A stretch of DNA of 27,063 nucleotides from an uncultured Actinomycetes bacterium (lineage in GTDB: Bacteria; Actinomycetota; Actinomycetes; S36-B12; UBA5976), in contig CALBND010000011.1 in the NCBI GenBank assembly GCA_937896305.1, positions 1 to 27,063 on the forward strand, given 5' to 3'. This document shows positions 8,511 through 17,220 of the stretch, in pieces (the first letter of the stretch is position 1; each line of letters begins with the position of its first letter). The notes beneath the pieces are model-generated. The model saw only the letters and a list, made by a program, of their open reading frames with translations, did not search any database and was not told where the DNA came from. The position numbers and the translations under genes are program-made.

Positions 8511-9123
8511 CAGTCCAGGTTTTTTTGTTGTGTTTGAAGGTGGCGATGGTGCCGGTAAATCCACTCAAGTAAAAAAATTAACAAACAACTTAGAAAAATT
8601 AAATGAAACAATTGTTTTAACAAGAGAACCAGGTGGTACTGAACTTGGTTTGAAAATTAGAGAAATACTTTTAGATCAAGATGAATTTGAAGTAACACCA
8701 AGAATGGAAGCACTTTTATTTGCAGCTGATAGATCAATCAATATGAGTCAAGTTATAAAACCTGCGTTAGAAAAAGGAAATGTTGTAATCGCTGATAGAC
8801 ACATAGATTCCTCAATCGCTTATCAAGGTGTGGGTCGTGAATTAGGTGCGCAAACAATTGAAGATATTTCACGCTGGGCAGTGCAAGATATTGTCCCTGA
8901 TTTAACAGTTTTATTGGATGTAAATGCAGCTACCGGACAATCAAGATTGCAGAAAAAAGATCGACTTGATAGAGAGTCCGAATTATTTCACGAGAAAGTA
9001 AACCAAGCTTTTAGGGATCTCGCAACAAAAAATCCTGAAAGATATATCGTGATTGATGCCTCTAAACCTATTGATGAAATTGCAGAATTAGTGTTAAATA
9101 CATTTAAGGCAAAAAGAAAATAA
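8503..9123 (+). CDS. tmk: Thymidylate kinase
   Basis: About 206 residues from GTG at 8503, a normal TMPK length. The open frame extends upstream to 8350, but that part is a Lys-rich shadow of the topA tail; starting at GTG gives MSNSPGFFVVFEGGDGAGKST, with the P-loop at residues 12-21 as expected. Other motifs are LTREPGGTELG (dTMP-binding loop) and IADRHIDSSIAYQG (DR motif). Role: phosphorylation of dTMP to dTDP in the cytosol for DNA synthesis. It overlaps the topA stop by 8 bases and is followed by holB after three bases, the usual actinobacterial topA-tmk-holB order. Confidence 0.95.
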   Translation: MSNSPGFFVVFEGGDGAGKSTQVKKLTNNLEKLNETIVLTREPGGTELGLKIREILLDQDEFEVTPRMEALLFAADRSINMSQVIKPALEKGNVVIADRHIDSSIAYQGVGRELGAQTIEDISRWAVQDIVPDLTVLLDVNAATGQSRLQKKDRLDRESELFHEKVNQAFRDLATKNPERYIVIDASKPIDEIAELVLNTFKAKRK

Positions 9124-9126
9124 AAA

Positions 9127-10293
9127 ATGTGGGAAGAATTAATAGGTCAAGAATTCAGCGTTAAGACATTAGTTAGCGCTGCCAAAGATGCTAAAGATGC
9201 TTTAAATGGAAAACCAACCTCAAGTTTTTCACAAGCTTGGCTAATAACAGGTCCTCCAGGAAGTGGCAGATCAACTGCAGCAAAACTTTTTGCCGCTTCA
9301 CTGCAGTGTGAAGAAAATGGTTGTGGAAATTGCATTTCATGCATTTCGGTTCTAAAAAATACACATCCAGATGTAAAAGTTATAACACCTTATGGTTTGA
9401 GTTATGGAATTGAAGAAACAAAAAATTTAACCAAAGAAGCAGCAATGATGCCAGGTTTGGGAATTTGGAACATCATCATTTTGGAAGACGCCGATCGGTT
9501 AACCAAGGAAGCTGGAAATGCATTATTAAAAGCAATCGAGGAACCAGCTCGATTTACGATGTGGATTTTATGCGCTCCTTCTAGCAAAGATGTTTTGATC
9601 ACAATTAAATCTAGATGTCGAGTTGTTTCATTAAGAACTCCTCCCGCTGACGAAATTGCTGAATTATTAATCAAGCGAGATGGCGTTGATAAAGCAATGG
9701 CACATTTTGCAGCAAATGCTTCCCTTGGACATGTTGGTAGAGCAAAATTATTAGCAACTGATGAAAAAGTTCGGGAGAGACGCTCACAAGTTTTACAAGT
9801 TCCCTTTGAGTTAAAAGATCTACCATCTTGCTTTGCTGCAGCAGAAAAGTTAGTAAATGCAGCTATTGAAGATGCTGATTTGCAAACGGATGAATTAGAC
9901 GAAGAAGAATTAGATTCTCTGATGCAAGCCTATGGCGAAGGTGCTGTTGGTATAACGAAAAGAAAAATCGAAAGATTAGCAAGCGGAGCAAAAAAAGAAT
10001 TAGAAAATAGTCAGAAGAAAAGATATAAAAGAATAACAAGGGATCGTCTAGATTTAAGTTTACAAGAATTAGCGGCCTTTTACAGAGACGTATTAGCTAT
10101 TCAAACAGGTGCTGATATTGAACTTTTTCACACAGAGATGAAAGGTTCAATTCAAAGAATGGCTGAAAATACCAGTATTAATTCAACAATCAAAAAAATT
10201 GATATAGTTGAAGCAACTCGAAGGATGCTTCCAACCGAAGCAGCAGAGTTACTGGTCCTAGAATCAATGACTGTCCAATTAGCCAGAGCCTAA
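9127..10293 (+). CDS. holB: DNA polymerase III subunit delta' (clamp loader)
   Basis: 388 residues of the AAA+ clamp-loader family. The P-loop-like GPPGSGRST (residues 42-50) has Arg where the catalytic Lys would be, which fits delta' as a non-ATP-hydrolysing stator. The four zinc-binding cysteines are C61, C66, C69 and C72 (CEENGCGNCISC). The Walker-B-like ILEDADRLT and the KAIEEP motif follow, and SRC at 162-164 supplies the trans-acting arginine finger. Role: part of the loader that places the sliding clamp on DNA. The start is ATG three bases after tmk. The C-terminal half is helical and poorly conserved, as usual for this subunit. Confidence 0.92.
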   Translation: MWEELIGQEFSVKTLVSAAKDAKDALNGKPTSSFSQAWLITGPPGSGRSTAAKLFAASLQCEENGCGNCISCISVLKNTHPDVKVITPYGLSYGIEETKNLTKEAAMMPGLGIWNIIILEDADRLTKEAGNALLKAIEEPARFTMWILCAPSSKDVLITIKSRCRVVSLRTPPADEIAELLIKRDGVDKAMAHFAANASLGHVGRAKLLATDEKVRERRSQVLQVPFELKDLPSCFAAAEKLVNAAIEDADLQTDELDEEELDSLMQAYGEGAVGITKRKIERLASGAKKELENSQKKRYKRITRDRLDLSLQELAAFYRDVLAIQTGADIELFHTEMKGSIQRMAENTSINSTIKKIDIVEATRRMLPTEAAELLVLESMTVQLARA

Positions 10294-10308
10294 ATTTTTA
10301 AAATCCGC

Positions 10309-10314
10309 TACACT
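10309..10314 (+). promoter_or_regulatory. Candidate -10 box for the lipoprotein hydrolase gene
   Basis: TACACT ends 9 bases before ATG 10324, predicting a transcript with only about three bases of leader. The 30-base gap after holB has no Shine-Dalgarno, which agrees with a leaderless start. Confidence 0.45.
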
Positions 10315-10323
10315 GAAAAATAG

Positions 10324-11844
10324 ATGAAAAACATTAATTTAATAAAAATTTTTCTAACCACTCTTGTTTTAGCAAGCTGTGCTACAACAAATAATCAAGA
10401 TGTTTCTAAACCACTAGCAATTGATGCACCAGCAGGCCTAGAAAAGTACTATGCACAAATACTTGTTTGGGATAATTGCATTGATGACGATGATTTTAAA
10501 TGTGCCGAAATTGAAGTACCGCTTGATTATGAAAATCCTGATTTTAAAAGTATTACTTTGGCCCTAAAAAAATTAGAAGCAAATAAACCGCCACTAAAAG
10601 TTGGTTCACTTTTAATTAATCCTGGAGGACCAGGGGGATCAGGTGTGGATTATGTAAGTTATGCCGATCAAGCTTTTGGGCAAAGATTATTAGATTCTTT
10701 TGATATTATTGGTTTTGATCCAAGAGGGGTTGCTAGATCAACGCCGATTGATTGTTTAACAGATAAAGAAGTTGATGAATTTATTGCATTTGATGGCACT
10801 CCCGATAATGACTTGGAAATTCAAGAATCAATTAAACTTTCTGAAAATATGGCCAAGGGTTGTGCAGCAATTGCAGATAATTTAATTGCCCATGTTGGAA
10901 CAAAAGAAGCTGCTCAAGATATGGATGTAATTAGAGCAGTAGTGGGAGATGAAAAACTTTATTATTTAGGTGCTTCATATGGAACTTATTTGGGTGGCAT
11001 GTATGCCCAACTATTTCCAAACAAAGTGGGACGCCTTGTATTAGATGGTGCTGTTGATCCAAGTTTAAGTGGAGAAGAGCTAGGTCTTGATCAAGCAATT
11101 GGTTTAGATACCGCCTTAAAAAGATTTGTGGAAGATTGTCCTAAACATGATGATTGCCCGTTAACTAACACTGGAGCTGCAGGTGTTGTAGAAATTAGAA
11201 ACTTTCTAGATTCACTTGATGAAAAACCACTTAAGACAGATGATCCAAATAGAGACTTAACGCAATCGATGGCAGTTTATGCAGTAGCAGGATTCTTATA
11301 TGACAACACTTGGTGGTCATACATGCGTCAATCATTAGAAACAGCGATTAAAGGTGATGGTTCAGATTTATTAATTATGGTTGATTTGTTTAATGATCGA
11401 AATGAAGATGGAACATTTGCCTCTAATTCAACAGAAGCACTTTATGCCATAAATTGTTTTGACACTCCATCAAATGTAAGTATTGATGAAGTAAAGCAAA
11501 TGGCAAAAGATTGGGTTATCAAAGCCCCAATTTTTGGTGACTATTTAGCGTGGGGAAATTTAGCTTGTAATGCTTGGCCAGTAAAAGATCTTGCTCCAAT
11601 AACCACATTTGAAGCTAATGAAGCGGTCCCCATAATTGTGGTGGGAACTAAATTTGATCCAGCTACTCCTTATAAATGGGCACAAGGTTTAAGTGGGCAA
11701 CTTGCCTCAGCAGTCTTATTAACTTATGAAGGTGATGGACATACTGCTTATATGAGGGGTTCTAAATGTATTGATCAGGTCGTTGAAGATTATTTAATAG
11801 AAGGAATAGTTCCTCAAGATGGGCTAACCTGTCCCAAAATTTAA
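10324..11844 (+). CDS. Secreted lipoprotein alpha/beta hydrolase, TAP-like (peptidase S33) family
   Basis: 506 residues. The N-terminus is a lipoprotein signal (MKNINLIKIFLTTLVLASC) with lipobox LASC and lipidated Cys19. The alpha/beta-hydrolase core shows the oxyanion segment NPGGPGGSG (~99-107), FDPRGVARST, and the nucleophile elbow GASYG with Ser218. Asp445 (GTKFDPATPY) and His473 (GDGHTAY) complete the triad, and the last ~80 residues are the TAP-like C-terminal domain. Relatives include Streptomyces tripeptidyl aminopeptidases and mycobacterial exported hydrolases, and a gene of this type often follows holB in Actinobacteria. The likely role is cleavage of short peptides or esters outside the membrane; the substrate cannot be read from sequence. 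Cysteine pairs in the mature part (for example C51/C60) suggest extracellular disulfides. Confidence 0.88.
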   Translation: MKNINLIKIFLTTLVLASCATTNNQDVSKPLAIDAPAGLEKYYAQILVWDNCIDDDDFKCAEIEVPLDYENPDFKSITLALKKLEANKPPLKVGSLLINPGGPGGSGVDYVSYADQAFGQRLLDSFDIIGFDPRGVARSTPIDCLTDKEVDEFIAFDGTPDNDLEIQESIKLSENMAKGCAAIADNLIAHVGTKEAAQDMDVIRAVVGDEKLYYLGASYGTYLGGMYAQLFPNKVGRLVLDGAVDPSLSGEELGLDQAIGLDTALKRFVEDCPKHDDCPLTNTGAAGVVEIRNFLDSLDEKPLKTDDPNRDLTQSMAVYAVAGFLYDNTWWSYMRQSLETAIKGDGSDLLIMVDLFNDRNEDGTFASNSTEALYAINCFDTPSNVSIDEVKQMAKDWVIKAPIFGDYLAWGNLACNAWPVKDLAPITTFEANEAVPIIVVGTKFDPATPYKWAQGLSGQLASAVLLTYEGDGHTAYMRGSKCIDQVVEDYLIEGIVPQDGLTCPKI

Positions 11845-11867
11845 GATAAAAATCGATTTTAATATCT
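11844..11867. repeat. AT-rich imperfect palindrome after the hydrolase gene
   Basis: The core AAAATCGATTTT is a perfect 12-bp palindrome, flanked by AGAT and ATCT. A run of T follows about ten bases later (11878-11886). It could be a weak terminator or a protein site. The rest of the 92-base gap holds the strong Shine-Dalgarno of the next gene and no clear promoter. Confidence 0.3.
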
Positions 11868-11936
11868 GATTTACTTGTTTTTTTGATAATTATGGGGGAT
11901 GCTTACTCCAATCAATAAAACCTCGGGAGGATTTAA

Positions 11937-13352
11937 ATGGCAGGTACGTTAAAAAGAGAGTTCACTCTCTGGTCTGCATTTGCTTTTGCATTTGCATTCA
12001 TCAGTCCAATAGTTGCAATCTATGGAATTTTTGGATTGGCATATACAACTGCTGGTCCAGGATTTTGGTGGAACTTTGTGTTGGTTTTTGGTGGACAGTT
12101 GTTGGTGGCAATGATTTTTGCCGAACTAGTTTCCAAATGGCCACTTGAAGGTTCTATTTACCAATGGACCAGAAGGTTAATTGGTAAAGGCGCAGGTTGG
12201 TTTGCTGGTTGGTTCTATATGTGGACATTAGTAATTGCAATGGCAACAGTTTCTATGGGAGCTGCTCTATTTGTAGCAAATGTTCTAGGAATATCAGCAA
12301 CAGCTAGCACACAAGCAATTATTGCAATCATTATTTTGATTCTAGGAACTTTGGCTAACTTACTAGGCCGAGGAATCTTAAAAATCTTAATGATTGGTTC
12401 AATCATTGCTGAAATAGTTGGTTCAATTGGTTTGGGAATTTGGTTATTACTTTTCCATACTGAACAACCACTTTCTTCTATAAACAGTGGACTCGACACA
12501 GTTGTTGGTAGTGGATTTACAAATAGTGCATTTTTAATTGCAATGGCTTTTGTTGGCTGGGCTTTCGTAGGCTTTGAAAGTGCTGGATCAATTGCTGAAG
12601 AGGTTAAAGATCCACAAAGAACATTACCTAAAGTAATTTTGTTCTCGCTAACATTTGTCGCTGCAGTTGTGGCATTTGCTGCATTAACTGTTATTTTAGC
12701 AATCCCAGATCCAGCAGCAGTTTTATCTGGTGAAGTAGCAGATCCTGTATTTTCAACTTTGGTTTATGCCTTAGGCGAAGGTCCAGCAAAACTTGCTCAA
12801 ATACTTTTTGCTATTGGTTTTCTTGCTTCCTTCTTGGCATTACAAACTTCAGCAAGTCGAGTTATTTGGTCATACGCTAGAGACAAGGCACTTCCAGCTG
12901 AAAAAACTTTATCTGCACTTAGAGGTAAAGCTGGAATCCCAGCTAATGCTGTATTAGTTGCATCTCTTGTGGGCGCAATAATGATTGGGGCTAGTCAACT
13001 AGCACCTAATTTCTATGCGTTGATGGTGAACTTCACAACAGGTGGTTTCTATATTTCCTTCTTGTTCCCAGTAGCAGGATTTGTAATCGTGCTATTTAGA
13101 AATAAGTGGAAAGCAGGTCCATTCACCTTAGGAGCAAAAATGCGAGTTGTTAGCATTTTTGCCCTAATTTGGACAGTCTTCCAATTCCTAAATATTTCAT
13201 GGCCACGTCCGGTATATGCAGATATGCCAATACTTGACTGGTCAGTTGCTATAGGAATTGCCGGCTTAACAATTGTTGGTGGCCTTATTTATGCAAATGT
13301 AAATAAGCGCATGACAATGGTTGATGTTGCAGCACTTAATAGAAATAGTTAA
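11937..13352 (+). CDS. APC-family amino acid/polyamine permease
   Basis: 471 residues with about 12 hydrophobic segments. The first helix carries FISPIVAIYGIFGLAY, the APC helix-1 region whose unwound Gly-rich part binds the substrate amino group; FVGFESAGSIAEEVKDPQRTLPK in mid-protein is the classic APC helix-6 and loop signature. The start ATG is preceded by GGGAGGA at a good distance. Role: proton- or sodium-coupled uptake of an amino acid, amine or polyamine across the cytoplasmic membrane. It heads a unit with two short-chain dehydrogenases and a deacetylase-fold hydrolase, so its substrate is probably the starting compound of that pathway. A short hairpin (AGAGAG-TTCA-CTCTCT, 11955-11970) lies in codons 7-12. 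Specificity is not deducible. Confidence 0.88.
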   Translation: MAGTLKREFTLWSAFAFAFAFISPIVAIYGIFGLAYTTAGPGFWWNFVLVFGGQLLVAMIFAELVSKWPLEGSIYQWTRRLIGKGAGWFAGWFYMWTLVIAMATVSMGAALFVANVLGISATASTQAIIAIIILILGTLANLLGRGILKILMIGSIIAEIVGSIGLGIWLLLFHTEQPLSSINSGLDTVVGSGFTNSAFLIAMAFVGWAFVGFESAGSIAEEVKDPQRTLPKVILFSLTFVAAVVAFAALTVILAIPDPAAVLSGEVADPVFSTLVYALGEGPAKLAQILFAIGFLASFLALQTSASRVIWSYARDKALPAEKTLSALRGKAGIPANAVLVASLVGAIMIGASQLAPNFYALMVNFTTGGFYISFLFPVAGFVIVLFRNKWKAGPFTLGAKMRVVSIFALIWTVFQFLNISWPRPVYADMPILDWSVAIGIAGLTIVGGLIYANVNKRMTMVDVAALNRNS

Positions 13353-13357
13353 ATAAA

Positions 13358-14050
13358 TTGAGCACCAAAGTTGCGCTTATTACAGGTGCAGCTAGCGGTA
13401 TTGGTGCAGCAATTGCCACCCGTTTTAAAACAAACGGGTGGCAAGTTGCTTCTATTGATAAAAATAAAGCTAATACAGATCTTTCAATAGAAGCTGATGT
13501 TGCAGATTTTGCAAGTGTTCAACAAGCAGTAATGGAAATTGAAAAAACTTTAGGTCCGATTAATTCTGCTATTTCAAATGCAGGACATTATGAAATGAAA
13601 CCTATTTCAGATATAGATAATTTAAGTTTAACAAAAATGATGAATGTTCATTTAGGTGGTTTTCGAAATATAGCACTTTCAGTATTACCAGGAATGCGAA
13701 TACGTAAAAACGGATCATTAATTTGTATTGCATCAGAACTTGGTATTGGTGGCGGAGAATTTGTCTCACATTATGCAGCAGCAAAGGGTGCACAAATTGG
13801 ATTAATCAAAACTCTTTCACTTGAATACGCACCAGACAATGTTCGGATAAATGGCGTTGCACCTGGACCAACTGACACCCCTTTAATCCCACAAAATTCT
13901 CCTGAACGAGGCAAAGATTTTTTGAACACCTTGCCCCTTAAAAGATTAGTTATGCCAGAAGAAATTGCAAACGCTGTCTGGTTCTTATCTGAACACGCCA
14001 CGTTTTGTAGCGGAGAAATAATAAGCCCAAATGCTGGGGCAGTCATTTAA
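13358..14050 (+). CDS. Short-chain dehydrogenase/reductase (SDR)
   Basis: 230 residues, classical SDR. The NAD(P)-binding motif ITGAASGIGAA is at residues 8-18, the NAG motif at ~74-76, and the catalytic Ser126, Tyr139 and Lys143 lie in CIASELG...HYAAAK; the 13-residue Ser-Tyr spacing is normal. The start is TTG at 13358, five bases after the permease stop. It has no visible Shine-Dalgarno, but no better start precedes the TG motif. Role: NAD(P)-dependent oxidation or reduction of an alcohol/ketone in the cytosol. It sits between the permease and a second SDR. A perfect 13-bp hairpin lies about 55 bases into the gene (separate entry). Substrate unknown. Confidence 0.9.
   Translation: MSTKVALITGAASGIGAAIATRFKTNGWQVASIDKNKANTDLSIEADVADFASVQQAVMEIEKTLGPINSAISNAGHYEMKPISDIDNLSLTKMMNVHLGGFRNIALSVLPGMRIRKNGSLICIASELGIGGGEFVSHYAAAKGAQIGLIKTLSLEYAPDNVRINGVAPGPTDTPLIPQNSPERGKDFLNTLPLKRLVMPEEIANAVWFLSEHATFCSGEIISPNAGAVI
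13413..13444 (+). repeat. Perfect 13-bp inverted repeat (hairpin) inside the first SDR gene
   Basis: TTGCCACCCGTTT and AAACGGGTGGCAA are exact reverse complements separated by six bases (TAAAAC). The stem is much more GC-rich than its surroundings and begins about 60 bases after the permease stop codon. No run of T follows, so it is not an intrinsic terminator. It could stabilise the 3' end of the permease message or reduce expression of the downstream gene. Confidence 0.7.
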
Positions 14051-14806
14051 ATGAATTTAAAAGATAAAGTTATTTTAATTTCAGGTGCTAAACAAGGAAT
14101 GGGTTTAGCTATTGCTAAAAAATTAAAAAGCCAAGGTGCAAAATTAGCACTAAATGATCGGGTCTTAGATGATCAACTTATTAAAGTTTGCCAAGAATTA
14201 GACGCTCTAGCTGTTCCTGGTGATTTAAGTGATTTAGATAATATTAATAAAGTAGTTGAAACATGCGTAAAGGAATTTAAAACAATAGATGGCGTAGTGG
14301 CCCAACATGCATATATGTCGATGGGAAAATTTGAAGAACATGACGTTTCGGAATGGTGGAAAGTCGTTAACACCAATCTTTTAGGGTCCTATGTTTTAAT
14401 CCGAGAGGCTTTGCCATATTTAAAGAAATCTAAAGGAAAAATTGTGGTCACAAGTAGCTATTGGGGAATCACCGGCTGGCCAGAAGCTTCTGCTTACGCA
14501 AGTAGTAAATCAGGTTTAATTGCTTTAGTTAAATCTCTGGCACGCGAGCTAGCTCCATTGGGAATAAATGTAAATGGCATCGCACCAGGTGTAATTAACA
14601 CACCACAATTGCTTGTTGATGCAGAAAATTTAAATATGAATATCGAAGACGTTTTAAAATTATATGCAGAAAACATTCCACTGGGAAGAGTTGGAACAGC
14701 TGAAGAAATAGCTGAAGTTGTAACATTCTTATTAGATCCAGAACAAAATGCAATGGTTGGACAAATCATCAATGCCACTGGCGGAGAAATCAGAGGAAGA
14801 GCATGA
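14051..14806 (+). CDS. Short-chain dehydrogenase/reductase (SDR), second copy
   Basis: 251 residues, starting at ATG immediately after the stop of the first SDR. The cofactor loop is SGAKQGMGLA (residues 11-20), a variant of TGxxxGIG. Catalytic Ser136, Tyr149 and Lys153 lie in VVTSSYWGITG...AYASSK. The usual NNAG motif is replaced by AQHA at ~84-87, an uncommon change at a position that stabilises the central sheet. The two SDRs are clearly different in sequence and are not a recent duplication. Its end overlaps the next start by four bases (ATGA). Likely a second redox step on the same substrate series; product not identifiable. Confidence 0.9.
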   Translation: MNLKDKVILISGAKQGMGLAIAKKLKSQGAKLALNDRVLDDQLIKVCQELDALAVPGDLSDLDNINKVVETCVKEFKTIDGVVAQHAYMSMGKFEEHDVSEWWKVVNTNLLGSYVLIREALPYLKKSKGKIVVTSSYWGITGWPEASAYASSKSGLIALVKSLARELAPLGINVNGIAPGVINTPQLLVDAENLNMNIEDVLKLYAENIPLGRVGTAEEIAEVVTFLLDPEQNAMVGQIINATGGEIRGRA

Positions 14807-15675
14807 CTGAAGTAGTTCCTGCAAAACCAATAAGTTGGCCAGTGGGCAAAACTTCCGCAGCATCTTTTTCTTTTGACATTGATGCTGAATCTGCGATTCT
14901 TAACTTTAAACCAAATGCTGTCGATCAAATGTCGACAATGTCGCATCAATCTTATGGACCTTTAACTGGTGTGCCAAGAATATTAGATATTTTAGAAGCA
15001 AATCAAATAAAATCTACGTTCTTTGTTCCCGGATACACCGCAAGAAGATATCCCAGAGTTATTAAAAATATTGTTGCTGCTGGTCATGAAATTGCTCATC
15101 ATGGCGATATGCATGAACAGCCAGCTCATGCCACCCCAGAAGAAGAAATTGGTTTTATTGAAAGAGGAATTGAAAGTTTGGAAAAAGTTGCAGGAGTAAC
15201 ACCAATTGGTTATCGCGCACCAATGTGGGAACTTTCTTGGCACACACCTGAATTACTTTCTAAATATGGATTTTTATACGACTCTTCCTTAATGGATGCT
15301 GATCATCCTTATGAACTTGCCGTTGGAAATAAGTCAATTGTTGAATTACCAATTCAATGGGCTTTAGATGATTGGGAACAATACGCATTTTTACCCGACA
15401 TAACTGGTGTTGGATTAATTGAATCACCAAACAAAGTTAGAGAGATGTGGCAACTTGAATACGAAGCGTTAGCTAAAGCTGGCGGAATTTTTATTTTGAC
15501 TAATCACCCATTTTTATCAGGCAGACCAAGCAGGGCTCAATCATTAGACATCTTTATTAAAGCTGTTTTAGCTGATCCCAAAGTTTGGGTCGCACCACTT
15601 GGAGAGATTGCTAAACATGTGCGAAGCCTTAATTTGGAACCAAGAGTCCTCACAAAACCAAATTTAAACGCTTAA
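14803..15675 (+). CDS. Polysaccharide-deacetylase-fold hydrolase, HpPgdA/PuuE-like (amide or cyclic imide hydrolase candidate)
   Basis: 290 residues with a NodB-type catalytic domain. FSFDIDAES supplies the metal-binding aspartate (D27, with D25 nearby), HHGDMH supplies H100 and H104, and GYRAPMWE is the RAP motif. The layout GVPRILDILEAN...TFFVPG...AAGHEIAHHG matches the HpPgdA/allantoinase-PuuE branch rather than secreted chitooligosaccharide deacetylases. No signal peptide or membrane anchor is present, so the enzyme is cytosolic, which argues against a cell-wall substrate. Members of this branch open cyclic amides such as allantoin or imides, or deacylate small N-acyl compounds. It is the last gene of the APC-SDR-SDR unit (4-base overlap upstream). 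The exact reaction is inference. Confidence 0.82.
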   Translation: MTEVVPAKPISWPVGKTSAASFSFDIDAESAILNFKPNAVDQMSTMSHQSYGPLTGVPRILDILEANQIKSTFFVPGYTARRYPRVIKNIVAAGHEIAHHGDMHEQPAHATPEEEIGFIERGIESLEKVAGVTPIGYRAPMWELSWHTPELLSKYGFLYDSSLMDADHPYELAVGNKSIVELPIQWALDDWEQYAFLPDITGVGLIESPNKVREMWQLEYEALAKAGGIFILTNHPFLSGRPSRAQSLDIFIKAVLADPKVWVAPLGEIAKHVRSLNLEPRVLTKPNLNA

Positions 15676-15693
15676 AAAAACCTCTTGAGTATC

Positions 15694-15722
15694 TTAACTA
15701 TTTGACCCTTTTGCACTATTCT
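15694..15722 (+). promoter_or_regulatory. Candidate promoter of the NCS1 permease unit
   Basis: TTAACT, 17 bases, then TATTCT gives a sigma-70-like promoter with optimal spacing. It would start transcription near 15729, leaving a ~20-base leader that contains the strong Shine-Dalgarno GGGAGGG (15738-15744) ahead of GTG 15749. Confidence 0.4.
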
Positions 15723-15748
15723 TCTTCCAACCGACTAGGGAGGGTGAT

Positions 15749-17200
15749 GTGGCAACACAACCGAAAGTAACGACAGTAGAGCAACATGGAATTGACACAA
15801 TTCCAGCAATTGATAGAACCTCGTCTCCAAAGGATTTATTTCGAATTACCTTTGGTGGTGCGAATACTTTTGCAACAATTATTTTAGGTACATTCCCAAT
15901 TCTTTTGGGATTAAGTTTTTGGCAAGCCGTTGCAGCAACTTTATTAGGTGTTGTTGTCGGAGGCCTTATTTTGATGCCAATGTCATTATTTGGTCCAATA
16001 ACTGGAACAAATAATGCTGTGTCATCAGGAGCCCATTTTGGTGTTAAAGGTCGATTAGTTGGATCTTTTCTTTCACTATTAACTGCAATCGCATTTTATT
16101 CGATTTCAGTTTGGGTAAGCGGTGACGCTTTACTCGGTGCAATTTCTAGATTCTTTGGAATTGACACAACAAGTGATTTATTTAGAGGACTAATTTATGC
16201 AATCATTGGTGCTTTGGTAATCATTGTTGTTATTTATGGTTATCAATTCATGTTGCTAGTTAATAAAACTGTTGTTGTTGCAAATACAGTTTTAATGCTA
16301 GCTGGAATTATCGCCTTTGCTTCAATTTTTAGTGCAGGCTACAACCCAGGTCCAGATGCCTATGCTTTAGGTGCTTTTTGGCCAACATTTATTTTGTCAG
16401 CCTTAATTGTTATGGGAAACCCAATTTCATTTGGTGCTTTCCTAGGTGACTGGTCAAGATACATACCAGAAAAAACTTCTAGAAAATCATTAATGGGTTG
16501 GGTATTTGGCGCTCAAATAATGACTTTGATTCCATTCTTGTTTGGTCTAACCACAACAACACTTGTGAAAGACCCAGCAAACTACATAGTTGGACTTGTA
16601 GAAATTTCACCAGCTTGGTACGCATTGCCATTAATTGTCATTGCATTCCTGGGTGGACTTTCAACAGGTGTTACTTCTTTGTATGGAACAGGTCTAGATT
16701 TTTCTAGCGTTTTTCCAAAATTAAATCGCGTGCAATCGTCAATTTTTATTGGCTCACTTGCATTCATATTTATTTTGGTGGGACGTTTAGTTACAGATCT
16801 TTTAGCAAGTATCAACGCATTCATAGGTTTGATTGTTATTTTCACAACTCCATGGATGATTATCATGATGATTGGTTTCTATGTTCGTCGTGGTTGGTAC
16901 TCACCAGAAGATGTACAGGTTTTCAACAAAGGTAAAACCGGTGGTATTTACTGGTTTAGCGCAGGGTTTAACTGGCGTGGACTTTTGGCTTGGATCCCAT
17001 CAGCAATTCTGGGTGCAATGTTTTGCTACTACCCACCATTACTAATTGGTCCATGGAGCAATGCCTTTAGTGGAATTGACGTTTCGGTTCCAGTTTCAAT
17101 CGTTTCAGCTGCAGTTTTGTACATCTTGTTCTTAGCAATTTGGCCAGAACCAAAAGCTGCTTACGGTCCAAAAGGTGCTCGTTTAGTTAGAACTAAATAA
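15749..17200 (+). CDS. NCS1-family permease (cytosine/purine/allantoin/hydantoin type)
   Basis: 483 residues from GTG 15749, well supported by GGGAGGG upstream. About 12 membrane segments; the N-terminal region LFRITFGGANTFATIILGTFP and the NNAVSSGAHFGVKGR loop resemble the CodB/Mhp1-type NCS1 fold, and FGAFLGDWSRYIPEKTSRKS is the characteristic NCS1 segment after helix 6. Role: sodium- or proton-coupled uptake of nucleobases, allantoin, hydantoins or related nitrogen heterocycles. It is followed after 20 bases by an NTF2-like gene and then a ureohydrolase, which suggests a nitrogen-rich substrate carrying a ureido or guanidino group. It probably has its own promoter, so it is a second unit beside the APC/SDR unit. 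Confidence 0.88.
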   Translation: MATQPKVTTVEQHGIDTIPAIDRTSSPKDLFRITFGGANTFATIILGTFPILLGLSFWQAVAATLLGVVVGGLILMPMSLFGPITGTNNAVSSGAHFGVKGRLVGSFLSLLTAIAFYSISVWVSGDALLGAISRFFGIDTTSDLFRGLIYAIIGALVIIVVIYGYQFMLLVNKTVVVANTVLMLAGIIAFASIFSAGYNPGPDAYALGAFWPTFILSALIVMGNPISFGAFLGDWSRYIPEKTSRKSLMGWVFGAQIMTLIPFLFGLTTTTLVKDPANYIVGLVEISPAWYALPLIVIAFLGGLSTGVTSLYGTGLDFSSVFPKLNRVQSSIFIGSLAFIFILVGRLVTDLLASINAFIGLIVIFTTPWMIIMMIGFYVRRGWYSPEDVQVFNKGKTGGIYWFSAGFNWRGLLAWIPSAILGAMFCYYPPLLIGPWSNAFSGIDVSVPVSIVSAAVLYILFLAIWPEPKAAYGPKGARLVRTK

Positions 17201-17220
17201 GTTAACTAATCGGTAAAAAA

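Noticed and set aside
13358..14806. Two adjacent SDR genes as a tandem duplication
   Set aside because: Their cofactor loops, NAG regions and lengths differ too much for a recent duplication; two members of one superfamily in a pathway is the simpler view.
14494..14949. 151-residue minus-strand frame over the second SDR and deacetylase start
   Set aside because: Antisense to two genes with complete catalytic motifs; no recognisable motif or ribosome site of its own.
15570..15591. CCCAAA-G-TTTGGG repeat near the end of the deacetylase gene
   Set aside because: Loop too short to fold and stem only 6 bp; no T run, so neither terminator nor a convincing element.
15788..15804. GGAATTG-ACA-CAATTCC inverted repeat in the NCS1 permease gene
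   Set aside because: Only 7 bp in AT-rich sequence and 40 bases into the gene; within chance expectation, unlike the 12- and 13-bp stems.
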